64,000 bases of DNA from Cristatella mucedo (Eukaryota > Bryozoa > Phylactolaemata > Cristatellidae), in NCBI GenBank assembly GCA_009760855.2, contig WPIO01000068.1, positions 1,389,501-1,453,500 on the forward strand, given 5' to 3'. The notes beneath the pieces are model-generated. The model was not told the origin of the DNA. It did no database searches and saw only the letters and a program-made list of their open reading frames with translations. Within the stretch, counting starts at the first letter, position 1. Each line of letters begins with the position of its first letter. Shown here piece after piece: positions 21,882-33,300 of this stretch. A program made the translations under genes and the position numbers.

Positions 21882-23577
21882 ACCCTATACCTTCATCTCT
21901 GTGGTCTTCACTTGCAAACCAACTTAGCCCTGCCATAACCAACATTTTTAATGCTTCTTTGGGAAAAGGGGTCGTCCCCAAGTCCTTCAAATCGGCAATC
22001 GTTAGACCTATTCTAAAAAAGCCTGGAGTAGACACAGAGGTCCTAGCAAACTATCGTCCAGTTTCCCTTCTTCCATTCTTATCAAAGATTCTTGAAAAAA
22101 TGTTGCTAAGCAGCTAGTTGAACATATTGAAAATAATGGAATGTCAGAAACATTTTAATCAGGGTTCAAGAGGCAGCACTCTACTGAAACTGCTCTCCTC
22201 CGTGTTAACAATGACATTCTACGTGGCAACGACGACGGGAATGTCGCTGCCCTAGCTCTGCTAGATCTGTCTGCTGCCTTCGACACCATTGATCACGAAG
22301 TTCTGCTTGAACGATTGAGAACAACGATCGGTCTGGCAGACGAAGCACTGGCGTGGTTTAAATAATAATTGTCTGATCGTGTTTAATCCGTGTCCTGTGG
22401 GTGTCAGGTCTCAGACATGAGAAGGGTCACCGGTGGAGTCCCTCAAGGGTCTGTTCTCGGTCCCTTGCTGTTCTCCATTTATACACAACCTCTGGAAAAA
22501 GTTATTAAGGCCCATGGAATAGGATATCACTTCCTTACTGACGATACTCAGCTGTATTTGTCATTCAAACCGTCGGAATCTGCTGCAGAAACTGAGAAAC
22601 TGAATGCTTGCCTTGCCGATATTCAATCCTGGATGTCGGAAAACTTCCTGAAATTAAATGACGATAAAACCGAACTGCTGCTCATAGGACACCCTAAGCG
22701 TGTGGCTGGATTAAAAGGCTTTGCTGTTCCAATAGGTGATGCAATTGTGCGACCTTCACCACGTACTCGTAATCTAGGTGTCGTGTTCGACAGCTGCCTC
22801 AATTTCAAAAGCTTCATTCAGAAGACTGCCTCTACAGCTAGCCATCACATCCGATCCCTATCCAAGATTAGAAGCTGTCTCCCACAGTGGCTTGTAAAAA
22901 ATTTAACTAGCTCTTTAGTTCTGTCTCGGCTTGATCATTGTAATTCCCTTTTGGCTGGGCTGCCAAAAAAAGCTATTATGCCACTACAGCGGACTATGAA
23001 TATGGCTGCAAGGCTGGTCTTCAAGTCCCAGTGGTTTGAGCACGTGTCGCCTCTGCTGAAAGAGCCAGGATGGTTGCCGGTTGAGCAAAGGATACAGAGC
23101 AAAGTTCTTATGCTGACCCACAAGGCCGGCCACGGCTTGGCTCCTTCGTACCTAGCTGAACTGCTGCATCAGTTTCAGCCTTTTAGAGCCGTGTGGACAA
23201 TAAATTAGCTTTCCTATTCCTCGGCTTAAAAACAGTTGGCGACAGAAGCTTTAGCTCTGCAGGTCCTAGGCTGTGGAACTCGCTTCCACAATTCTTACGC
23301 AACGACAACTACTCTCCAATTGCCGATGTGGGACATCTTTTTCAGCGGTCTTGAACTGCTACTTCTATGCTACTCACTACCTCAACTGCTCTCCTGACTC
23401 TGCTACGCTTTCCACTTTCTCTTTGTTGCGTGAGATGAAGTCTGTTGGCTACCGAATGCGTACCGAAAGCCGCTTAGGCTGTGAGTGGGCTATACAAAAC
23501 TCTCCTGCGTAACACCCACATGGTCTTTATGACTTTGTGGAGTTACTGACGGAGATACATTACATTTCATTACCTTG
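21882..23577 (+). mobile_element. LINE family B copy 3
   Basis: Starts within the RT N-terminus (DPIPSSLWSSLANQL) and ends in CATTACATTTCATTA. The frame 22390-23208 carries [16 protein letters not shown], but the catalytic box reads FLTDDTQ (Ala to Thr, Tyr to Leu), and stops lie at about 22113 and 22364. It shares with copy 2 the frameshift just before LVEHIENN. At the GGGTGTCAGG site it keeps the base lost from copies 1 and 2. It is inserted in the SINE that lies in repeat copy 1. Confidence 0.9.
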
Positions 23578-24861
23578 ATCGTGGCGAGCACCCCTGGACC
23601 AAACAGGCTCGGCATTGAGGCAAAGGCCGAGAGACTGTGCTTGACCAAGTGCTAAGAGTAAGAGAGTGACTTTCAGTAATGAAGACGAGCCGAGAAGAAG
23701 CGAAAAACGTGCACCAGACGGACGCAGAGGCGGACGAGTAGAATCAGTGCTCTCTGCTCTTTGGGTGCAAGGGGTGAAGGCAAGCATTCGGCCCAGGTTT
23801 GGGGCCGGGGGCGCCCTCTCTGAGACAGCGACAGCGGATAGTGCCCCGTCGGCTAGATGGCTACTCAAGCTTCCGATCTTTTAGGTTTAGGCACACTCTT
23901 GTGTGGCTACTAGAAGTCGACAGTGGGCAGCTGAAACTGTAAATTGAAACCAGCAAGCCCAATACGTCAGGGTGTATGCTACGGGTCGTCATAAAAGACC
24001 CTGAGACATGTGCCTCGCGATCGTCGTGTAAAGACAGCGGCCAAGAACCAACAAGCCGGTCCTGCTGGAGCTTGCCCAAACATGAAAACAAGCCCGGGCC
24101 AATCAGAGCCCCAGTGGCAGCCAGTGAATAGATCAGCCATCAGTAATCAGATGCAGGAGAAGCATACACGTAGGATACGCTGCTATTTCGTTATGCCGAG
24201 ATGCGAGCTCAAACCAGCTGACCACAACTTGGCACTTGGCTGAGCAGGTACCGCTCTGAGCTGGGCACTCTTTGGGGCTGGAGCAAGCCGGATTTTTTCA
24301 GCCGTCTTTAGATCGGTCGACAAAGCCTGGACCGAGAGCCTTCCTAGTGTAGATTGGTGCACGGGCCTGAGACACATGAGTAGGATTTACATAAGCACAG
24401 CTGCATGAAAATGTCTGACCTAAGGAAATGGCTGATCGAGTAAGGTCGATGACCAGTCGTTACTGGTTGCCTATGGTTGGCACCGGCTTTACCGACGCAG
24501 GAAAATTCAGGCAGCTGCATGTGCTTGAAAGTCCAACAGTAATTCCGCCCTTCGGACGGTGGCCGTGGCGAGTTAGCTGAGTGCCAGCCTTTAAAAGAGC
24601 CTGGAAAGTAAACAAAATAAAAGTGAGGTAGCTGATCGAACAGCATTATTCTTATAGAGGCAGAAGAGGTGAGCCTGTCTGGCTATTACCCCACTTGCAG
24701 TGGGCGATACAGGACTGCCTGCTGACGGTCTCAAACCCACCATCTAGGTCATACACTGAGAGCTCCTTATCCTCAGTCAAGATCCACCAAAACCCTACAT
24801 CTGACACAATGCAATTCTAAACCAGTTCGAGCGTGACTTTTTGTGTACGCAAGGACCTATA

Positions 24862-26918
24862 ATAATAATAATAATATATTTTATATAGCGTCCACAGAGA
24901 ACTTTCTTTCTAAGCACGATGCATATGCTATAAAGAGTTCGTTTTCAAATCATTAGCGGTAACATGCACAATACTAACAAGCATAACATGGTTAGATATG
25001 CCATGGACAGCACCAAAATTTAAAATATTGTTGGTGGTAGCATGCCCAGTGTCAGCACACGTGAGTGCACTTAGGACGAACCACAAGCACCCACTCAATG
25101 CGGTCATCAACACGTGCGTTGTAAGCTTATTTTAAAATGTCGTCAAGTCTGGGGGCGTCGTGAATTCAGCCGGGGTGAGAGCTAGGCTTTGGGAGCGAGC
25201 GAACTAAAATCGTGGAGTTCAAATGAACTTGCGGTTCGTAAGATATCACTTAAGGATTTGAGTCGGAAAAGCTTGTGATACAATGCCAAACTTGGTGAGT
25301 ATATCTGATAGGGTCGCTTGAGCCATAGAATGAGAAAAACTTTGCTGTTCGATTGGGAGCCAGTGCAAATCTACGACAATCGTTGTAATGTGACAGCTGC
25401 AACGCTAACCGCAGAAAGCAATAGTTGCAGAGTTTTGAACGAAATTTAAGCCCCTTGTTGCACAAGTAGGTAGACCGGAAAGCAGTAATATCCAAAAGTC
25501 GAGATGGGGTTTCGCAAATGCATGGACCAATTTGGATGTAATGTCCCTCTCTAAGCAAGCCCAACTTTTAGAGATGCTGCGTAGCTGAAAGTAGGCATAT
25601 TCGACCACGTGGAGCTATGACTTCAAAAAATAACACATATTCCGCGAAAATGTAACCGGAAAGGTGCTGGAAGAGCCTATTTTGAGCACTAAGCTTTCAA
25701 ATATACGAGTCAAGCTCGGTTAGCCCAGAACTGGTAAGTTGGCTTAATTTTTTTTTATTTCGAGACGCTTTGCTGCAATTCATGTGTGAATGTCAGCAAT
25801 ACTTGCAGACAGAGCTGAGATCATTTACGTGCTGCAGAGCGAGGAGCGATGAAAGGAAAAGTACAACTGTACGTCGCTTTCTTAGCAGCAAAGGCCCAGG
25901 TTGTGCATTCAGCCGATCACATCGGCACAAGGGAGAGCATAGACTGCGAGAAGAAGCAGACCCAGCTCAAAGTCCTGAGGCACCCGTACTTCAGCGACTT
26001 CTTCGGAGGCCTTTGTCAGTTTACATCTATGCCCTGGAGGCTCCCGCTGAGATAGGATCTGAACCATTGTAGTGCAGTGTCAGAGCTGCCTCGGCGAGAT
26101 GAGAGGTACTAGAGAATGACTTGGCGATCAATAGAGTCAATGGCCACCGAATAATCAAGCAAAAAACAGCAGAGGTTGTACCTAAGCCTGGATTCCTGAG
26201 GTCGTTATACACCAGAAGCTGTGCTGAAGCTGGAGTGATTATCTCTAATTCCAGAGTTGAATTTACTTTTTAGGTTTGAAGTTTCAATGTAGGAGTTCAG
26301 CTGGTCAGCCGTAACTCATTCCGGTGTCTTTGATTTCAAAGGTAGAAGTGAGACTGTGCGAAAGTCTTTTAATTTCTTTCGGTTCAGTTTTGCTTTCTTG
26401 ATTAATGGCCTAACAACAGCTTTTCTGAAATATGCAGGGACGTGACCTGAGATTAAGGACATATTTATAATAGCAGCTATGTATGGCACCAGCCGATATG
26501 TGCATCGAAGATATCGGACGGTTGAACAACGGTCGAGAGCACTAGAAGTCTACTTCGTCTGAGAGATAAATTTCAGGAGGAGTCAACTCGTGGCCTCCTT
26601 AAATATAGACAGTAGGCGCAGCGCGAATAAAAGGGAGGCCAGTGCTTTTGGCTTCCTATCGATGGACAGTTGTCCGGTGGAGATGTTGCTATCTTAGGGA
26701 TGGACTCTCTGATTTTATCTCTCTTGCTCACAACGAAGCTAGAGAAGTGATCAGCTAGATCACCACAACGATTTATGGGTAAGGAGCTAACGTACGAGCA
26801 TTTAATGAGATGGTTGATCGTAGACGCCAGCATTTTTGGATTACGAAGCTGTGATCATACGATATTTTTTAAAGAAGCTAGACTTGGCCTTTTCTAGGAT
26901 CGATGGGCATGATCTACA
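24862..26918 (-). mobile_element. LINE family A, long but very degraded copy
   Basis: The + strand shows a reversed tail AATAATAATAATA at 24862, a hairpin remnant, and the 3' UTR (CAAGCATAACATGGTTAG). - strand frames follow, including SRLLDITAFRS-type C-terminal RT (25250-25608), a mid-RT fragment (26212-26027) and, furthest 5', DLADHFSSFVVSKRDKIRES before the RT (26833-26573). This is the longest family A copy in the window but has no intact frame. Confidence 0.7.

Positions 26919-26968
<50 letters not shown>
26919..26968. repeat. (TA)n microsatellite
   Basis: Nearly pure TA, with one TATG interruption, immediately before repeat unit copy 2. Confidence 0.95.
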
Positions 26969-26972
<4 letters not shown>

Positions 26973-27654
26973 GCCTCTTAGCTGATCTGATGGTCTGTAA
27001 CTATTCTAAATGGGACGATGCTCTTCACGACCTAGGTCCTGGGTTCAAATCCTGCAGCTGACTGATTGTGTATTGCCAACTGCAAGTGATGGTGATGGCC
27101 GTTAAGGCCCATCTGCTGCTCTACAAATGAGGCTGTTAGATCAGCTAACATTTTTGCCGATATGCAGTTGTGTATAATAAAAACGGATAACCCAATTGTT
27201 CACTGATTGTTGAATATTTTGGGAATATGTTGTGGAGCTTGTGGACTTCATCCCCGAGGTTACAGATAAAGATTAAGCAGATGTTTCGATGGAGAGCGTT
27301 CAACAGCTCGCTAGAAACCTAAGCGATTTTTGCAGAAAAGCCGGTAGTCAGCTGTCTTCATCTCACATTAAACAATAGCGAGAAGAACAGAAGATTTATT
27401 GAAAAAGATAAGAAAGCAGCAACGGAAGCTGAAGCTCAGAACTCATAGATATTAAATGTTATGCATGCTGCTCCGTACATTGGTCAACCGACAGGCTGTG
27501 GACCTCACTCGATACTTCAGACACTTTTGCCGTGTAACTAAGGTTGCCCCAACTACAGCAGCTACCCATATGTTCACCAGCACCGTCTCGATCACGCTGC
27601 CGGGGCGCTAAGCTAAGGCATTAATTAGCAACAACAGGTTCAATCGTACCTGCT

Positions 27655-27722
27655 TAGCAGCTCTGAGGGCGCTATATCAAATTTATTCTTAATATTGTAT
27701 TATTATTATTATCATTATTACG
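27655..27722 (+). mobile_element. LINE/SINE family A-type tail
   Basis: CTCTGAGGGCGCTATATC followed by TATTATTATTATTATCATTATTAC, inserted in repeat copy 2 only. Confidence 0.7.
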
Positions 27723-28162
27723 GTCTTGTGCCTTCTGTCCTGCTCGCGGTTGTAACGGCTTTCAAAATTAAGCCGGCCTGTTCAGTGCATGCTGAGTGAT
27801 CTGGGCTTCCAGCTGCTTGAATCGCTGAGCGTATCCAAGCAACTCGCAAGGCAAAGTTAACCCAAAAGTGATACAGCTAAATAAAATCCGTACGTCCACT
27901 TTAACAATAGGCGGGATATCTGATCTGAGGCTGAGCTTCTCTTCTTTTGGTGAATGCACCCATTTGGCTTGGCACCAGTGCTCATGTACAAGACCTCGAT
28001 ACTTCGGTCAATCTGTCAAGACTGCGAAAGAGCTCACAAGAATCGTTTCGCACAAGTGGAGGCAACACGCCAACGTGTTGCCAATGCGGTTCGCTCTCGT
28101 TGAACTGGCAGCCTAAGTCTTCAGAACCACCCTTTCAAACGCGCAGCTCCTTCTAAGATTTA

Positions 28163-28250
28163 TTAATTAATAATAATAATAATAATGCACTTGATAAAGC
28201 ACCCTCAGAGAACTCAATCTCTTTCTATGCGCTTTACATTTAGATTGTGA
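28163..28250 (-). mobile_element. LINE/SINE family A-type tail (reverse)
   Basis: TAATAATAATAATAATGCAC, then a reversed hairpin (AAGCACCCTCAGAGAACTC / CTTTCTATGCGCTTTAC). It is present only in repeat copy 2. Confidence 0.8.
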
Positions 28251-30537
28251 CCTTATACAGCGCCGAGTGAGTCGCCCGGCAGCCAGCTCAAGGCCAGAGA
28301 TAGGGCACGCTGCTTAAGGATGCTTCAGTATCAATTCCTCAGTTGCCCCCTCCCCCGAACGAGCCTTGCCCGGCCGACGTCAAGCTATTAATGAGCGATG
28401 CCCTTCGTTGCTGTCTGATCGGGGCGCTGATCACAAGGCAGATCTAATAAGGTCTAAATGAAACCTCAGGGTAAAACAAGCTGCGAACGGGAGAGTGCGT
28501 GTGCCAACAAGTCGATGCGGAGAGTGGGTGAGAGGGAAGAGACTGCGACGGAAAGTGGAAGATCTTGAGAGGGTTCGAGGACCCCGAGTCCGAGATGCAG
28601 AGATAGATAGCGAGACCGACAGACTTCGTGACGGCGTGTCTCGAGAGTGGGAGAGTGCGCTTTACTAATGAAGGCGAGCTAGGAAGCCGAAAAAAGGCAC
28701 CCGACACGGAGACAGATGGGTAGACTCAGTGCTCTCTGATCTCTGGACGCGAGAGGTGAACGCAAGATCTCAGCCCTGGGGGGAGACTGGGTGGCACACA
28801 CCTCGTGAGACAGCGACAATGTCAATATAATATAATAATAATAATATAATAGCGCCCCATCCGCTGGTTGGATGATCGAGCCTTTCGCTTAGGTTTAGGC
28901 GTACTTGTGTGCGGCTCCTCGAAGTCGACAGGGGGCAGCAGAAACTGGATAGGGTTAGGGGAGACAACCAGCCTAATACGTCAACGGCGTAGGCGACGAG
29001 TCCTGAGACTTAAAGAAGACTCTAAGACACATGCCTCACGATTGCCGCATAGAGACAGCCGCGAAGAACCCTCCAGCCTGTCCTGCCTGAGCGCTTATCC
29101 AACCATATATCAAGCCAGGACCAATCCAATCAGAGCATCAGTGAGGGCCAGTGAACAGATCGGCCATGTAAACAGACGCATGAGAAGTCTACACGTAAGA
29201 TATCCAGCTATTTCGTTCTGTCGAAATACAAGCTCACGCCAGCTGACCAAAACTTGCACTTTGCCGAGCAGGTACTGCTCTGAGCTGGGACTTCTCTGGG
29301 ACGGAAGCCAACCGGCTTTGTCAGTGGTCACAAGGCTGGTTGACAAAGGCAAGACGGAGGGGCTGCCTATTGTGGATAGGTACACGTGTCTCGCACACGT
29401 GAATAGGACTTACATATTCCATGCCGATTGAAAATGCCTGGCATAAGGAAATGGCTGGTCAATTGACGTCGGTGACCGGTCGTTACCGGTTGCCTGCCGT
29501 TGGCACAGGCTTTACCGGAGCAGGAAAACGTGGGCAGCTGCATGTGCTTAAAAGTTCAGTAGGAATGTTCTGCAGACGGCCGGGACACTGGAAGTTACCT
29601 GCATGCCGGCCTATAGAGGAGCTCGGCTGGTGCGTATTTCCTAGTACTAACCGCATTCTCAAGTCGTCTTTTCGGTTAAGTGCAGCATATGGTTGCTAAT
29701 GCCATCGCGATGTAACTGAAAACCCGATCACTTCCTAGGTCACAGCCAATCGCTTCGCCAGCTCGTTAGGCGCCGGGCACCCTACACACTTGATAAGACA
29801 CGTGTCAGTACGTGCGATCGGTAGCTTTATTTGTTTCAGTGAAACTTTCAGCAACCAACGATGAAGCGTGTCTACAAACTGGCCCAGACGGCCGTGAAGA
29901 ACCCTCGACCCCGAACGTGTGAGTGTTTAAGGAATTGCGTAAAGAAAACAAAGTTAAAGTTAGCTGGCTGATCAAACAGCATTATTCATGTAGCGGCAGA
30001 AGAGCCTCGTGGCTAATACCCCTTTTGCAGCGGACAATAAAGGATCGCCTGCTGAAGGACTTAAACCCAGCATCTGTGTTTTTTGGAAGTGGGAGCTCCG
30101 GGTCACCGCCAGGTCACGATCCATCAAAATCCGACCGCTAGCACAACACATTTTATCCACCCTTGTGAGACGGCTGGTGAGAGTAGCCCTTTCGTCGACC
30201 AAAGAGCTTAGCTCCCCGTGGCTCCATGTCGTCTGCTGGGATTGCAGATTAATTTGAGGATTGCTTGAACAGCTGCGCTTTGCTGCCTACTAATTCTCAA
30301 CCTCGGGTGGTAGTTTTGGGAGCGAACGGGACAATGGCAGACATGAAACCGTGAAACCAAGTCCATGTCTCCGTAACAGTACGTATTTGCAGCTTGACCG
30401 TTTGATGGACACGGGAGAAAAATGAAATCACCACCTAATACTTTCTGTATCTATAAGTGATACAGATATCATTTTGGTCATTCGCAAGACATTTTACCTT
30501 TACTTCGACAAGTGACCAATGAAATATATGTATCATT

Positions 30538-30665
30538 CATTTGTACAGCGCCCTAAGAATACCTACCGTCTATTCAGGCGCTTCACATAAGCCACAGGGC
30601 TCGAGCCTACGACCTCAGCCATTTCTCGGTCAGAACGAGCACCTAAACCACTGGGCCAAGCCGCT
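30538..30665 (-). mobile_element. tRNA-derived SINE, most complete copy
   Basis: - strand order: TGGCCCAGTGGTTTAGGTGC (A box), a spacer with GACCGAGAAATGGCTGAGG, GGTCGTAGGCTCGAGCC (B box). It ends with GCGCCTGAATAGACGG and TTCTTAGGGCGCTGTAC (a hairpin like the family A LINE end). The A and B box spacing is that of a tRNA-derived internal promoter. No acceptor stem or CCA is evident, so it is a SINE and not a tRNA gene. Confidence 0.75.
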
Positions 30666-31019
30666 CGTGCATAGCACGTGGAAATGGGCTGCTTATGAAG
30701 CTTGTATATCTTTAGAAACAAGCATTATTTAAATTGGAAACTCCTCTACTTTTATTTACGTAGAAGTTCGCATAAAATTTTAATCGCCATTTAAAGCTCG
30801 CAGTATTTATAAACATCGAGATTTTTTGTATAATTATGCTAGCGCATATACGATTTGAGAGCTAGATTGTTATGTTCAGTCTGCTGGAAGTAAACGCCCT
30901 GGACAAGCACAAATAGGGAAGCCAGAACTTATCTAAAACCGTTCAACTTATATAAGTCAAATCTATTACCTGCTTTACTTCCACTGTTGGCACCCTGAAT
31001 AAATAAGATTGCGTTATTG
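30666..31019. other. No recognised gene
   Basis: AT-leaning unique sequence without significant open frames. Confidence 0.4.
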
Positions 31020-31362
31020 ATTTTTAATAATACTAAAAATCTGAATAGCACTCTCACAGAAATTAATCTCTTTCTAAGCAATTTACATATGCTTTTCAGG
31101 AAGCATGGTCAAATAATTAGTGCTAACATTCACAATGTCAACATGCCTAACATGGTTAGAGGTGACATGTACAATGCCAACATGTAAAATTTGGTTAGTT
31201 GTAGCATACACAGTGCCAGCAAAAGTAAGCACGGACAGGCCTGATCACAAATACCTAAAAGCTGTAATAAACTGATGCGTTTTAAGTTTCATTTTTCATT
31301 TCGTCTAGAGAAAGATTAAGTTCTCTGAAGGCGCTTTATCAAGTGCATTATTATTATTATTA
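31020..31362. mobile_element. Old family A 3' UTR (reverse) plus a separate forward tail
   Basis: 31020-31300 follows the family A 3' UTR on the - strand with many substitutions (AACATGCCTAACATGGTTAG). 31305-31362 is a forward tail (CTAGAGAAAGATTAAGTTC, GAAGGCGCTTTATCAAGTGC, ATTATTATTATTA). Two insertions, tail to tail. Confidence 0.65.
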
Positions 31363-32841
31363 ACAGCTGCCGTAAATATCAAACGGTTGGTCAGCTAAAA
31401 TCAGTCGCCACGCCGAAGGTGCCATCAGGTGCTCGGGAAGGGAACAGTGCTTCATCTACCAGGCGTGACATTCCTCCCATCAGACGCTTCTTCGTAACAC
31501 GAGTCGAGCAAGTAGCTCGCCTTTCTCAGCTACTTCTGAGTACGCGCCATCCATCTGTCATTCTACGTCTCTGACCGGGAATCTCTTTGACACATCGAGC
31601 TGGTCTCTTATTTTTTAGGTCCGTTGCAGCTGAGAGAAATTGTCCAGCTCCGGCCCTCCCTTACTCCGCCGGTCGAGCGTGAAAACATTGGATTGGCATC
31701 GGAGCTTATCCCTCCATCACTGCTAGTCTCCTTTGTCGTTGACTGCTGGGTGGCTTTGAGTGCACCGCAGCAACAAAGCCACGCAGCCGGCTCGAAGGCA
31801 CCGACACGCCCCTTTCTAGAATGTCGATCGAGGGCTTAAATAGTTGAACAAGTGGCGGCGCCTGGCTACAGTGCGACTGACCACTGCTTGACCGAGCGCA
31901 TTCTGCCTCAGCGATGCGGCGATATTGCACTCTAAGAGCTCGAGCTCCCTGGGCCGGGTAGCTTCCGTTGCTCTTTCTACAGAACGGATCGGAAACAAAA
32001 CCGTAGATCGGAGGTGCTGTCATTGGCTACTCAAGTGAAGCGGGTAAATTCTAATTGGGGCGACGTTTGCCAATGCTCATTATAAGTGGGTCTAGATTTA
32101 ACAAGTTGAGAGTGCCAGTTATAAGCTGCTCGTGAATTACATTGGATCCATTGCTGCTCTGTTGCTGTTCGCTTCGAGCTAGTGAGCTGCATTCCTTGGC
32201 TGGTGCTGCACAGATGTGACCTGCAGCTGCTGCAACTGGAGCGAACCGTTCGAAGCTAATGAAAAGGATTCTTCGTTCAGGTATGGGCGTTCCTGATTGC
32301 TGCCTAGGTATCCACTTCCATCGACGTAAGTGCGCGTGTCGGTGCAGCAACTGCGACTCTTCAGCTCCGGTGTGAGAGACAGCTAGGTGCTCCACTGGGG
32401 CTGCTAGTTCTAGGCGAGTGCTAAGGCGGCCAGCAGCGTCACGTGACCAGTTTTTTATGTACAGCTTCGCGGAGCGGCGAGATTGGACAAGTGGCCCACG
32501 GCTCCCTCTCGAAGCAGCTGAAAGCAGCAGCGCCGGAAAGCAGCAGTCGACGCTCGTTCGTGTCCGGCAAGCGAGCGAGCAAGCGTTTCGTAGGAAAGAC
32601 TGGGCTCTGGCTGCCGCCCGGACTGGGCAGAGTGCAGCAATGAAGGTGAAGGTAAACGTTTGTCCTCGCCAGCGCCCCGCCCACCTCCCTTCCCCCCCCC
32701 CCCCTGCAGTTGGATGCACCGAGTTCGCGCCGTCGCCGCAGTTCTACTTTTTTCGCGAGCTGTGACTTGAGCTGGCGACTTCATCGTGTTTCTTGGCATT
32801 GTTCACGACACCGGAGTGGGCCACAGCCGGAGTGTGGGTAA

Positions 32842-32842
32842 T

Positions 32843-32937
<95 letters not shown>

Positions 32938-32990
32938 GAGAGAGAGAGACGATAGAGAGAGAGACGAGAGAGAGAGAGACGAGAAAAGGG
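32842..32990. repeat. (GA)n microsatellite
   Basis: Pure GA from about 32844 to 32935, then imperfect GACGAGA units. It yields repeat-only RERERE frames. Confidence 0.97.
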
Positions 32991-33204
32991 TGAGCTTCTT
33001 ACTGAAAGCGAGGCTGCGGCTGGACTGCAACTGAGCGGCTGGCGCTGCCGCTGCCAGGTGGCTCGCTGCCCGCTTCGGCTTCTGGCTGCAAATTAACCTG
33101 TCGTCATCTGCGTCGTTCAGCTGGGTGAATCAACCGTCGGATTTGTAAAGCGTAACACAAATCAAGTTAATTCTGTTGCTTGTCTAGCACGCCACCCCAA
33201 ACCA

Positions 33205-33300
33205 TTCGAATGTGCTTACTTTACAACTGATATAAAGTGCCAAAAAGGAGATCGAGTTCTCTGAGAGTGCTATATCAAATGTATCAGCATTATTATAATT
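33205..33300 (+). mobile_element. LINE/SINE family A-type tail, diverged
   Basis: AAAGTGCCAAAAAGGAGATCG and TTCTCTGAGAGTGCTATATC with ATTATTATAATTA. The hairpin stem is partly preserved. Confidence 0.6.

Larger units (their letters stand above)
19970..24800 (+). repeat. Direct repeat unit, copy 1 (about 3.2 kb plus inserted SINE and LINE B)
   Basis: Collinear similarity with 26976-30260. Anchors are CCTGGGTTC at 20050/27048, GATGTTTC.ATGGAGAGCG at 20590/27280, CTCGCGGTTGTAACGGCTTT at 20977/27742, CACAAGTGGAGGCA at 21292/28052, GGAGAGTGACTTT-type sequence at 23660/28660, GTTACTGGTT-type at 24460/29485, and GATC.AACAGCATTATTC at 24632/29970. Copy 1 is split at about 21780-23577 by a SINE and a family B LINE that copy 2 lacks. 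No coding frame is conserved between copies. It is either an old tandem duplication or two copies of an unrecognised non-autonomous element. Confidence 0.7.
26976..30260 (+). repeat. Direct repeat unit, copy 2
   Basis: Partner of 19970-24800. The first 100 nt contain a tRNA-like B box, GGGTTCAAATCC (27052-27063), in the same place as the degenerate GGGTTCCAATC in copy 1. The unit may therefore start with a SINE. It carries two small family A-type tails (27655-27722 and 28163-28250) that copy 1 lacks, and about 330 nt near 29600-29930 that are absent from copy 1. Open frames in it (for example 28868-29431) are not conserved in copy 1 and are not considered genes. Confidence 0.7.

Noticed and set aside
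28868-29431. 187-codon + strand frame
   Set aside because: Lies in the 3.2-kb repeat. The equivalent frame is not kept in the other copy.
30538-30665. tRNA gene
   Set aside because: A and B boxes are present, but the acceptor stem and cloverleaf are missing and the 3' end is a LINE-like hairpin. It is a SINE.
32051-32719. 222-codon frame on the - strand and several overlapping + strand frames
   Set aside because: Expected in CpG-rich DNA with few stops. No domain pattern, no splice support, and overlapping frames are equally long.
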